Shown piece by piece: positions 1 to 7,582 of a stretch of DNA of 51,237 nucleotides. The stretch covers positions 1 to 51,237 of the forward strand of contig NZ_JACVVP010000055.1 in the NCBI RefSeq assembly GCF_014534745.1. The letters run 5' to 3'. Position 1 is the first letter of the stretch. Each line of letters begins with the position of its first letter. Source of the DNA: Flammeovirga sp. EKP202 (GTDB lineage: Bacteria > Bacteroidota > Bacteroidia > Cytophagales > Flammeovirgaceae). Position numbers and translations under genes: made by a program. A model generated the notes under the pieces. The model made no database searches. It was given only the letters and a program-made list of their open reading frames with translations, and was not told where the DNA came from.

Positions 1-395
1 AACCACTATTCATACGTTTTTTAGCGTTGTACTCACAAAAAATAAATTAGAATTAACTATGATATATTTTTGACTTAGTACTTAGTTTTATAAAACATTG
101 AATTACAACAAGAGTAGCCCGAATTCTTTTATTCAATTAGGTTAAAGTGTAGTTCCCTCTCAAACCGAACCGAAATCTAAATTGATAATTATTTTTATCC
201 TATTTAATTTTAGTGGGTTGTACGACTTTATTCTGCTAAAACAATTAGAAACAATGAAAAGTAAAACCATATTATGAGGAAATTCATGTATCATTTGAGT
301 AAGTAGGTACTGATAGTTTATTTATAATGATTACATTTATTGTTATTAATTTGAGAGGCCTACTTGGTTTAACTTAAGTAGCAATTAACCAGGAT
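1..395. other. Left-edge stretch without a recognised gene
   Basis: All frames entering from the left edge close within about 75 bases and nothing in them is recognisable. The stretch holds a 38-bp segment at 51-88 that recurs near the right edge of the window (50998-51035, about 32 of 38 positions equal) and the first copy of a 46-bp direct repeat at 314-360. No promoter or RNA gene could be supported. Confidence 0.5.
314..360 (+). repeat. Direct repeat, copy 1, upstream of the zinc-ribbon-like gene
   Basis: This AT-rich segment is nearly the same as 738-782; both contain TTACATTTATTGTT followed by AATTT(G/A)AGAGG. The two copies lie 424 bp apart and each precedes a small gene, by 36 and about 52 bp respectively. 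It may be a shared leader or promoter region, or the edge of a duplicated cassette-like unit. Confidence 0.6.
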
Positions 396-689
396 ATGAA
401 AGTAAAATGCAAACATTGTTTACCGAAAGAAGGGATTGAGGTTCCAGCTTTTTCACTGTCTGATAAGAATAGATTGTTTGAAATAAAACAAGAATCTTCA
501 ATTAAAACGGTTAAATTTTTGATGGACAATTATAAATTAAGTCACTTAGAATCTAAATATATTACTGCACACATTAATGATAGATACGGTAAATGTAATC
601 GTTGTAGCTTTAATGATCTTGTCGATGAATATGTAAATTGTCCAAAGTGTGGTGCTTTAAATTTTAACTGGAAAGTAACTAATAAATAA
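396..689 (+). CDS. Small zinc-ribbon-like protein of unknown function
   Basis: A 97-residue protein with three CxxC pairs: CKHC at residues 5-8, CNRC around 68-71 and CPKC near 83-86. The last two are spaced like the knuckles of a zinc ribbon, so zinc binding is likely, but no named family is recognised. There is no signal peptide or membrane segment, so it is probably cytoplasmic. The gene lies between two copies of a 46-bp direct repeat and is followed at once by a small AAC...GTT palindrome, which suggests a mobile single-gene unit. The ATG at 396 is preceded by CCAGGAT, a weak ribosome binding site. Confidence 0.6.
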   Translation: MKVKCKHCLPKEGIEVPAFSLSDKNRLFEIKQESSIKTVKFLMDNYKLSHLESKYITAHINDRYGKCNRCSFNDLVDEYVNCPKCGALNFNWKVTNK

Positions 690-690
690 C

Positions 691-738
691 AACGACCCTT
701 GATAAAGGCCTACTACAGTTGGATGAAGGGGAGATGTT
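691..738 (+). other. Possible attC-like palindrome after the first gene
   Basis: AAC (691-693) and GTT (736-738) close an imperfect palindrome. After a 2-nt spacer CCCTT (696-700) pairs with AAGGG (726-730), followed by a 5-nt spacer before GTT. The order outer AAC/GTT, unpaired spacer, inner stem is that of an integron attC site, but the stems are short and chance cannot be excluded. Confidence 0.3.
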
Positions 739-782
739 AGTTTATTAAAAATATTACATTTATTGTTTTTAATTTAAGAGGG
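738..782 (+). repeat. Direct repeat, copy 2, upstream of the frameshifted membrane gene
   Basis: Second copy of the 46-bp direct repeat seen at 314-360. It starts at the GTT end of the palindrome at 691-738, so the two genes at the left edge have the same upstream arrangement. Confidence 0.6.
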
Positions 783-834
783 CTATAAGACTCTACTTTA
801 CGGCTTTCTTGAATAAACAAAATATTTAATGCTC

Positions 835-1474
835 ATGGAAAAATTTATCGAAAGAGTTAAAGAAAATAGTGTAAAGCACTTAAAGTTGGGGATATTAATA
901 TCACTTGGATTTTTTTTTATTTTTTGTTTTGCAATTATTCGAATCAAGTATTCTTAAGTTAGAAACAAGATGGATTGCAGTATCAGTTTTACCAATCTTA
1001 TTATCGTTAATATATTCAGGGAAATTGAAATCGTTTAAAGGATTTGGATTGGAACTTGAGGTTGAACCTTCAAAATTTAACATAGAAAAGAAAGGGGAAA
1101 AGTTAAATTACTCTACAAAAGAAAATTTGAAACTACCTTCAGATTATTTTTATATTAATCATACTTCTTTCTTAAGAACAAATAAACAGACTGAATTGCA
1201 AAAAACAACAGGACTTGAAGGATATAAACTGTATGACATACAAGTTAAAATATTTTCATATTATACTGGGGCATTAGAAAAAATTGAATACTATTTACAT
1301 TCAAGTTATGAAAACCCAATTAGAACATCGGTGGATATAAACAATAACTTTTTATTAAAAGAATTAGCATATGGTGAGTATGTTATGTCGGCCAAAGTTT
1401 TCATGAAAGATATTGAGTTTCCATTTATTTTAGAAAGATATATTACATTATGGGATTCTGGGCCCAGAATTTAA
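835..1474 (+). CDS. Membrane-anchored protein of unknown function, probably frameshifted at T9
   Basis: Two frames together give one sensible protein. From the ATG at 835 the reading is MEKFIERVKENSVKHLKLG followed by a hydrophobic stretch; this frame stops at about 958. The frame open from 905 to 1474 (TTG at its start) carries on with hydrophobic residues, a second membrane segment (AVSVLPILLSLIYSG) and a soluble beta-rich domain of about 140 residues. The two frames meet in a run of nine T (910-918); eight would join them. The joined protein would have about 212 residues and two N-terminal membrane helices. A sequencing error, a true mutation or slippage at the run all fit. No family is recognised. 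Confidence 0.5.
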
Positions 1475-1701
1475 CAACAAAGCACAATAAATAGATCTTA
1501 AGATTCAAAAATTTAGCCCACCTTGAAAACATACGGTTTTGGTTACCATGCATGCATTCCCTGAATAGAAATTAGGGTGAGCTTTGAAATTACAATTCTC
1601 TTTTTTTATTGTTGAATTCTACTTTGAAACCTAAAGTAATGATTGTGTATGAATAAAAAAGAAAAGAATTGATTTTTAACTTGATTTTTTCTTTTACACT
1701 C

Positions 1702-3648
1702 CTATTTCAATTCTTCTAGGTTTTCATACTGCTTTAAAGCCTCAGGATTTTGTAAAGCATCTGTATTTTTGACCGTTCTGCCGTGGATGACATTCCTTAC
1801 AGCAATTTCCACCATTTTACCACTTCTGGTTTTAGGTATATCATTAACTTCTATTATTTTAGAAGGAACATGACGAGGAGTGGCATTAGTTCGAATTACC
1901 GTTCTTATTTCATTGATTAATGCTTCAGATAAGGATTGGGACTCTTTTAATACAACAAATAATATCACCCGACAGTCATCATTCCATTCTTGTCCTACAG
2001 CGATACATTCTTTGATTGCATCTACTTTTAATACTTGTCTATAAATTTCAGCAGTTCCGATACGAACCCCTCCTGGGTTTAAAACGGCATCTGAACGACC
2101 ATAAATAATCAAGCCGCCATGGGGTGTAATTTCAGCAAAGTCACCTTGTGCCCAAATGTTTTTAAATCTTGAATAGTAAGCGTTATGATATCTTTCCTTA
2201 TCAGGATCGCTCCAAAAGCCAATTGGCATAGAAGGGAAGGGGTTTCTACAGACAAACTCTCCTTTGCCTTTTTCAAGGTGTTTACCGTTATCATCTACCA
2301 CATCTAAATCAAATCCTAAACCTTTACATTGTAATTCACCAGCATAAACGGGAAGTGTAGGGTTTCCAGAAGCAAAAGCACCAATCAAATCAGTACCTCC
2401 AGAGATAGAAGAAAGTGTAAGATCTTTTTTGAATGTGTTATAAACGTAATGAAAACTCTCCATTGAAAGGGGAGATCCCGTAGAAAGAATCATTCGAAGT
2501 TGTTCTAACTTATGTGTTTCGTTAGGAACAATATCCGCTTTTTGCAAAGCCGATAGGTATTTAGCACTTACACCAAAAATAGATATTTTCTCTTCATCAA
2601 TCAGATCCAATAAATAATTGGGGTTTGGGTAAAAAGGACTTCCATCTAATACAATTAGCGTACAGCCACATGCTAAACCACTGACTAACCAGTTCCACAT
2701 CATCCATCCACAAGTGGAATAATAGAAAAAAACATCGTTTTCCTTTAGGTCTGTATGTAATAAGTGTTCTTTTTGATGCTCTAATAACACTCCGCCAGCT
2801 TTATGTACTATACACTTGGGTTTACCCGTTGTGCCAGAAGAATACATTATAAATAATGGATGATGAAAAGGGAGTTGTACGAAGTCAATCTCTGTCTGTT
2901 CATTACTTATGTACTCTTCCCATGTTACCCCAATAGGAATTTCGGAGGCAGTGTGAATATGATCATAGTAATGATATACAATGATTTTTTGGATGGAAGG
3001 AATACTTTCTGAAAGTGATTTCAACCTTTCAATGCAAGAGTGGACTTTCCCATTATAACTGTAAGCATTCGCCGAGATTAAAAATTTGGGTTCCACTTGT
3101 CCAAACCGATCCAATACCCCTTGATACCCAAAATCGGGACTGCAAGACGTCCAAACTCCTCCAATAGCTGTTGTGGCAAGCATCCCAATAATTGCTTCGA
3201 GAGCATTTGGAGTATATCCAGCTACTCGGTCACCAATTTGAAGACCATCTTTTTTGAGTTGATGGGACAGTTGAGCTACTTTTTGGTAAAGTTCTTTGTA
3301 TGAAATACTGTATTTTCTACCATCTTCTAATCTCCCAACCAGTGCTATTTTATCATCTCTTCTTCTTAAAAGGTTTTGAGCGTAATTCAGTGTTGCATTA
3401 GGAAAAAATTGACTTTCAGAGATGTGATCACTAGAAACAAAGTAAGGTGGGTTTCCTTTATTTCCTTCTATTTTTGAAAAGTCCCAAACAGCTGACCAAA
3501 AGCCTTCTAAATCATGGATGCTTTCGTCAAACAATTTAAAATAATCGTATTCCTGATTGGGATAATAGGTTTGCTGAAAAGAGTACAGATTTGTTTTAGC
3601 AATATGTTCCCTGCTAGGTTTCCATAAAGCCTGAGTGTTATTGTTCAT
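1702..3648 (-). CDS. aacS: Acetoacetyl-CoA synthetase
   Basis: ATP-dependent enzyme of the ANL (acyl-adenylate) superfamily that activates acetoacetate to acetoacetyl-CoA in the cytoplasm, so that ketone-body carbon can enter lipid or polyhydroxyalkanoate metabolism. At 648 residues it has the usual length. The N-terminal region carries the acetyl-CoA-synthetase-type extension (FWSAVWDFSKIEG near residue 50). The P-loop-like adenylation motif YSSGTTGKPK is at about 269-278, ISGGTDLIGAF follows in the middle, and the C-terminal swivel domain has the catalytic lysine in PKTRSGKMVE. The motif set and the extension favour acetoacetate over acetate. It stands alone, with no thiolase or CoA transferase beside it. 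Confidence 0.9.
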   Translation of the reverse strand: MNNNTQALWKPSREHIAKTNLYSFQQTYYPNQEYDYFKLFDESIHDLEGFWSAVWDFSKIEGNKGNPPYFVSSDHISESQFFPNATLNYAQNLLRRRDDKIALVGRLEDGRKYSISYKELYQKVAQLSHQLKKDGLQIGDRVAGYTPNALEAIIGMLATTAIGGVWTSCSPDFGYQGVLDRFGQVEPKFLISANAYSYNGKVHSCIERLKSLSESIPSIQKIIVYHYYDHIHTASEIPIGVTWEEYISNEQTEIDFVQLPFHHPLFIMYSSGTTGKPKCIVHKAGGVLLEHQKEHLLHTDLKENDVFFYYSTCGWMMWNWLVSGLACGCTLIVLDGSPFYPNPNYLLDLIDEEKISIFGVSAKYLSALQKADIVPNETHKLEQLRMILSTGSPLSMESFHYVYNTFKKDLTLSSISGGTDLIGAFASGNPTLPVYAGELQCKGLGFDLDVVDDNGKHLEKGKGEFVCRNPFPSMPIGFWSDPDKERYHNAYYSRFKNIWAQGDFAEITPHGGLIIYGRSDAVLNPGGVRIGTAEIYRQVLKVDAIKECIAVGQEWNDDCRVILFVVLKESQSLSEALINEIRTVIRTNATPRHVPSKIIEVNDIPKTRSGKMVEIAVRNVIHGRTVKNTDALQNPEALKQYENLEELK

Positions 3649-3710
3649 GTGTTATATGTGCAGTTGTGTGTGTTTACTTCCTTGAATTTAGCTATTTAAT
3701 CTCTTTTTGC

Positions 3711-3741
3711 ACAAAAAAAACGAGAAGTATTTACTTCTCGT
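3711..3741 (-). terminator. Rho-independent terminator of the lipoprotein gene
   Basis: The arms CGAGAAGTA (3721-3729) and TACTTCTCG (3732-3740) form a 9-bp stem. Read on the minus strand it is followed by eight U. The stop codon of the gene at 3731-4189 lies in the loop and right arm. Confidence 0.85.
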
Positions 3742-4189
3742 TACTGTTTCCTTCAGGAATAATTTTTTCTATCGGATACTTATCAATGTATATTTCAGTG
3801 GATATTTTTGATTCTATATTATTATGATCTACTAAGTAGAAAACAATCTCATAATCTCCCACTGTTTTTGATGGAATATTAAATTGACCATGGAAAACAT
3901 CACCTTCAAAATCGTCATAAATATAAGAAGATCTCCATGCATTTTCGGTGCCTACATCTACCGGGTGAATATCCACTTTTAGGTAACCCAAATCAACATA
4001 GTTCAATTGAGCCGTTACTTCAAGAAACTGAGCTGTTTCGTCATATGGTTTTACGCTTGTATTCAACTCATGAATATTCATTAAATTTTGTTGAACCTTC
4101 TCTTCAGGGAGTGCACATGAATAAATGACACTTGAAGCAAAAATAAAAGCGAATATATATATTAATTTCTCTCGTAAAATTCTTTTCAT
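3731..4189 (-). CDS. Putative lipoprotein with an Ig-like fold
   Basis: A 152-residue protein with an N-terminal hydrophobic segment ending in a lipobox (VIYSC), so it is probably lipid-anchored in the envelope. The rest is rich in predicted beta strands with alternating hydrophobic residues and ends in a KYPIEKIIPEG tail. This resembles the small Bacteroidota lipoproteins of the DUF4625 type, but the assignment is weak. The ATG at 4189 is preferred to the TTG nine bases upstream because it starts a standard MKR signal sequence. Its own terminator follows, so it is probably transcribed alone. Confidence 0.65.
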   Translation of the reverse strand: MKRILREKLIYIFAFIFASSVIYSCALPEEKVQQNLMNIHELNTSVKPYDETAQFLEVTAQLNYVDLGYLKVDIHPVDVGTENAWRSSYIYDDFEGDVFHGQFNIPSKTVGDYEIVFYLVDHNNIESKISTEIYIDKYPIEKIIPEGNSNEK

Positions 4190-4388
4190 ATAAATCAACC
4201 TAAATAATTAGTTGAATTGTTCTTCAACACAATACAATCTCTACACAAATTTTATTTCTATATACAATGAGCCACTTTATTTTTTAAAGGTTGGAGTTTA
4301 ATTGTTAATATTTAATGATGAAAAGTTAATTATACTTAAGCTTCAATTTTTTAGGGATAAAGTGAAGTTTTGACACCAACTATATGCT

Positions 4389-4931
4389 TTAATAATTAGC
4401 TTCCATCATCTTTTTGCTGCGAGTTGCTCTTAACAATGAGATATAAATTACAGCAGGTAAAATACATCTATCATTTGGATTTCCTTTGATATTGTCGGTC
4501 ATTCCTTCCTCTACTAAAATTTCAAAAGGAAGTGAAGACATTCCTGTATTCTCTAAACCTAATGCTTTATCATTCAGACCTTGTATTAGCTTTTTTTCTA
4601 GCTTTACGCTACTAGAGTTTGAATGGTAAGGTATTTCCAACTGATTGAGCAGATGAAGTAATATCTGATTGTAAGGTACTTTTTCCTCCCTTAATAACCC
4701 TGCGATTGTTGTATTGGCAAGTATTTGTAGTTCGTGTCCAATTCTGTTTGAATATTTAAAGTAATCTTCTTCAAAGACAAGTGCCTCGATAGAATGAAGT
4801 AATCTACTCCTCTTTCTTACGGATTGATCTTGTTCAAAACACAAAATATTAAATAAAATACCCAGCTGTTCGTTTGTACATTCTCCTAAAAACTGTAAAT
4901 CTTTGTCCAATACCTTCGACATTACTTCCAT
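4389..4931 (-). CDS. YaaW/DUF3944-like protein
   Basis: A 180-residue soluble protein. The start DKDLQFLGECTNEQLGIL matches the DUF3944 opening found in E. coli YaaW (dLdFLqhCSeEQL). The centre (IGHELQILANTTIAGLLR) and the end (CILPAVIYISLLRATR) also follow the YaaW order of a GELQxFGxxSIANxLR-type helix and a C-terminal IPAVLQIAxLR segment. The protein is shorter than YaaW, lacking much of the central glycine-rich stretch. The biochemical role of the family is not known to me. No operon partner is evident; the gene ends about 190 bp from the neighbouring lipoprotein start. Confidence 0.6.
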   Translation of the reverse strand: MEVMSKVLDKDLQFLGECTNEQLGILFNILCFEQDQSVRKRSRLLHSIEALVFEEDYFKYSNRIGHELQILANTTIAGLLREEKVPYNQILLHLLNQLEIPYHSNSSSVKLEKKLIQGLNDKALGLENTGMSSLPFEILVEEGMTDNIKGNPNDRCILPAVIYISLLRATRSKKMMEANY

Positions 4932-5089
4932 TATATTTTTCGATAATTACTTCTGACCTATTTAATATACTGAATGAGGCTTAGAGGAGATGTTTTTGTT
5001 TGGGTTTGTTGTAGTAGGTTAACGTCTAATTACATCATTTAAGGGCTTTTATCTAAAGGAATGCGAATAGTTAAGATGAAAATCATTAC

Positions 5090-5335
5090 ACAGTGAAATA
5101 TGTTTCTTCAACTTTCATTCGACCTTTCTGCAAACTTTTATAGGATCAACTTTCAAGTTGCCTTCTTCTTCATTTTTGTCTTAACACAAAAACGAAGCAA
5201 AAAAGTCAAGGCTTTGAAATCAAAAGCTAAATTCCATTGGCGCGAATGTTAAGCGATAGCGACATTCGTGTCCTGTAAATCATCAGAAATCTCCTGATTT
5301 CTAAAAACCACAAATAGCCGAGAACATAGTTTACA
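5090..5335 (+). mobile_element. MITE-like element, copy 1 (internally deleted)
   Basis: About 245 bp that align with the elements at 7056-7456 and 15032-15414: the CTTCTTCATTTTTGTC...ACAAAAACGAAG hairpin, the CGAATGT...ACATTCG hairpin and the AGAAATCTCCTGATTTCT hairpin are all present in the same order. About 140 bp in the middle are missing compared with the other copies. The right terminal repeat is worn (CATAGTTTACA) and the left one is scarcely recognisable. Confidence 0.75.
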
Positions 5336-5353
5336 GCGTGCCGCGATCAGCAA

Positions 5354-5390
5354 CAAAAAAACCGTTACCAAAAGGCAACGGCTTTTTTTG
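5354..5390 (-). terminator. Bidirectional rho-independent terminator
   Basis: CCGTTACC and GGCAACGG form a stem with an AAAA loop, with A-runs on one side and a run of seven T on the other, so it can work on both strands. It lies just after the stop of the hydrolase gene at 5428. Confidence 0.85.
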
Positions 5391-5427
5391 TTTTCATATT
5401 TACCTATTATTATAGCTCATATAGACA

Positions 5428-6438
5428 TTATAATTTTATCTTATACCAAGCAGTGGCTTCCTTCACTGCAAAGTTTACTTCTTCGTCTTGGTCATAGAAT
5501 CTGAATTGTTGCATTGGTGATGCCAAATCAGTGTCTACCCATTCTAATTTTTTATCATCAGTTGCAATTTTCTCAAAGAAGTTTTTAGTGTATTGCGGTA
5601 AAACACAACCATCTGAGTGGATCATTAAAGTGGCTGTATTTAGTTTTTCAGCATAAGGCATTGGATCAAGTGTCAACCAATCTTCCCAACTCATGACTGC
5701 AAATTTGTCGTTACTCCACTCTTTCACTGCACCACGTTCAGGGTTCAAGTAGTAATCGAAAGGACCATACATTGCCGCACTTGGGTTGGTTGTAGAGATC
5801 GTTTCAATATAATCTACTTTACCTTCTGATTTATACTTGTTTTTTGATTTTTGTGCCGCTGTGATTTTAGCATTTACGCCCTCTTCACCACCGTAGAAAA
5901 GTTTCACTGCTTCACCATCTTGTAACCATGAAGCAGCAGTTACAACGGCTTTGATTCTTTGATCTTCAGCAGCAGCCATCAGCGTATACATTGATCCAGC
6001 ACATACGGCAAAAGTACCTATTTTGGATTCATCTACCTCTGGCAATGTTTCAAGATACGTCACGGCATTTTTGATGTCTTCCACTTTCATGGTAGGGTTT
6101 TCCCAGAAACGAGGTTCTCCTTCACTTTCACCATAGTTTCTGAAGTCAAATGTCAAGGTGATAAATCCATTGTCCGCTAATTTTTGAGCATACAAACCTG
6201 CCATTTGTTCTTTGACTGTAGTCCAGCTTCCTGCTACTATAATTGTAGGATAACTTTTACCTTTTTGATACCCTTCAGGATAATACAGGTTTCCAACCAA
6301 TTTCAAACCTTCACTTTTAAAAACTACTTTTTCAAAAGCATCACTTTTTCCTTTAAGCACTTTAGGTTTAATGTCTTTTGAAAAAGCTGTAAGACTGATA
6401 AATAAGCCAAAGATGAGTGTTAATGTTCTTAATTTCAT
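5428..6438 (-). CDS. Secreted alpha/beta hydrolase with Cys nucleophile and no catalytic His
   Basis: A 336-residue alpha/beta-hydrolase of the dienelactone-hydrolase/YcjY-like kind with an N-terminal signal peptide (LIFGLFISLTAFS), so it is probably exported. It has the oxyanion-side motif VAGSWTTVKEQMAG, the strand FDFRNYGESEGEP, and the nucleophile elbow FAVCAGSMY, where cysteine sits at the usual serine position. Near the C terminus the FRFYD motif, normally preceded by the catalytic histidine, has glutamine there (MQQFRFYD). The acid/His part of the triad may thus differ, and the substrate is unknown. The ATG at 6438 is chosen over the TTG 12 bases upstream. The gene follows the NTF2-like gene by about 45 bp, so the two are likely one transcript. 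Confidence 0.75.
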   Translation of the reverse strand: MKLRTLTLIFGLFISLTAFSKDIKPKVLKGKSDAFEKVVFKSEGLKLVGNLYYPEGYQKGKSYPTIIVAGSWTTVKEQMAGLYAQKLADNGFITLTFDFRNYGESEGEPRFWENPTMKVEDIKNAVTYLETLPEVDESKIGTFAVCAGSMYTLMAAAEDQRIKAVVTAASWLQDGEAVKLFYGGEEGVNAKITAAQKSKNKYKSEGKVDYIETISTTNPSAAMYGPFDYYLNPERGAVKEWSNDKFAVMSWEDWLTLDPMPYAEKLNTATLMIHSDGCVLPQYTKNFFEKIATDDKKLEWVDTDLASPMQQFRFYDQDEEVNFAVKEATAWYKIKL

Positions 6439-6482
6439 TTTGTTGTTCAATTAAAATTAGATGTATAAAATTGATAATTATT

Positions 6483-6917
6483 TTAGTCAGCGTATTGTAG
6501 TGACATACGAGTGATTTTGTCGTTTTCATCCCACCAGAAGTGATAGTGAACTACCCAAGAGAGCCAGTTTACTTCGGCTTTAGCATACCTTTCACCACTT
6601 TCTAAAGTTTCTCGGTATCTAAATGTGTCACCACTAGCAATCACTTCCCGTAAGGCCCATGCTCTAACGTTCTCTCTTCCAGTGATCTCTCTTGAGACAT
6701 CAAGAATAGAAATTTCCTCAGCAAAAGCGTACATATAGGTGTCAATGTCCTCGCTATTTGCACCTGTTTGATAAGCGAGTATGGCAGGTGGAATGTCCCC
6801 ATCTTCTGTTGATACTATGTCCTCGATAATTTCCTCTTGTTGTGCTACAACATCATTATTATCACATGAATAACTGAAGAACCCTAGGAAGAATAGGAGT
6901 AGTAATTTCGTTTTCAT
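6483..6917 (-). CDS. SnoaL/NTF2-like lipoprotein
   Basis: A 144-residue lipoprotein: signal sequence ending in the lipobox SYSC, an acidic linker of about 25 residues, then a domain of the NTF2-like superfamily (cone-shaped alpha+beta barrel). The typical pattern is visible as a helix DIDTYMYAFAEEISILD, the segment ITGRENVRAW, and beta strands ending in HYHFWWDENDKITRMSLQY. Such domains serve as small-molecule binding or isomerase-like modules. It is the first gene of a probable two-gene operon with the hydrolase downstream. Confidence 0.7.
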   Translation of the reverse strand: MKTKLLLLFFLGFFSYSCDNNDVVAQQEEIIEDIVSTEDGDIPPAILAYQTGANSEDIDTYMYAFAEEISILDVSREITGRENVRAWALREVIASGDTFRYRETLESGERYAKAEVNWLSWVVHYHFWWDENDKITRMSLQYAD

Positions 6918-6971
6918 AATAGTTTATTGTTTGTACATGCAATTAAAATGTTTTTCATTTTTTGAACATTA

Positions 6972-6979
6972 CAAATGTA
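6972..6979 (-). promoter_or_regulatory. Possible Bacteroidota -7 box for the NTF2/hydrolase operon
   Basis: On the minus strand the sequence reads TACATTTG, a match to the TAnnTTTG consensus, 55 bases upstream of the ATG at 6917. No convincing TTG element is seen 17-19 bases further upstream, so this is tentative. Confidence 0.35.
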
Positions 6980-7055
6980 AGGAGAGGCGTATGGAGTGTT
7001 ATTTTGATTTCAAACCAATGAGTATGAATTTCAAAGAAAGCATAAATCACTACAT

Positions 7056-7456
7056 TGTAAACTAAATTATCGTCAACTTACAATAGATCTTTCTACAAGC
7101 ATTAATAGGATATACTTTCAAGTTACCTTCTTCTTCATTTTTCCATTGATGAAAAACGAAGCAAAAAATCTAGGCTTAGAAGTCAAAAGCTAAATTTCAT
7201 TCCTTTCGCCTATTGAAAGGATAACTCGATCAAAACTTTATCGTTTTGAGATACTCAAACAGCAAAATCATTTTTAACGGCTCGATCCATGAAATTCTTA
7301 ACGCTTTTCCCTTCAAGGCCGGAAGTAGAACTACAAAACTAAAAAAGTCGTAATTCCACTAGCGCTAATGTTAAGCGATAGCGTCATTAGTGCCCATAGA
7401 TCAAAAGAAATCTCCTGATTTCTAAAAACTACAAATAGTTGAAAATTTAGTTTACA
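7056..7456 (+). mobile_element. MITE-like element, copy 2
   Basis: About 400 bp bounded by TGTAAACTAAATTATCG on the left and AATTTAGTTTACA on the right; the right terminal repeat lacks about three bases. Internal hairpins match copy 3 in position but differ in sequence with pairing kept. For example, CTAATG/CATTAG here stands for CGAATG/CATTCG, and a TTTTTCCAT/ATGAAAAA stem stands for TTTTTGT/ACAAAAA. No transposase frame is present. The element ends 67 bp before the -7 box of the helicase gene. Confidence 0.8.
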
Positions 7457-7522
7457 ATGCACTTATTTACTAACAACTCCTATTATTTTCTTTCACCCCA
7501 ACTAACTTCAATGAGGATATAC

Positions 7523-7530
7523 TATCTTTG
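7523..7530 (+). promoter_or_regulatory. -7 box of the helicase gene
   Basis: TATCTTTG fits the Bacteroidota TAnnTTTG consensus exactly. A transcript starting some seven bases downstream would begin about 45 bases before the ATG at 7583, which supports that start rather than an ATG at 7457 inside the repeat end. Confidence 0.5.
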
Positions 7531-7582
7531 CAGGCTTTTGTCTAGGTACATTCCTATATTGCAAATAAAAACATATCCTTCT

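Noticed and set aside
7457-7582. Upstream in-frame extension of the helicase from an ATG at 7457
   Set aside because: The ATG lies at the end of a MITE-like element, upstream of the -7 box, and the added 42 residues do not resemble any helicase N terminus.
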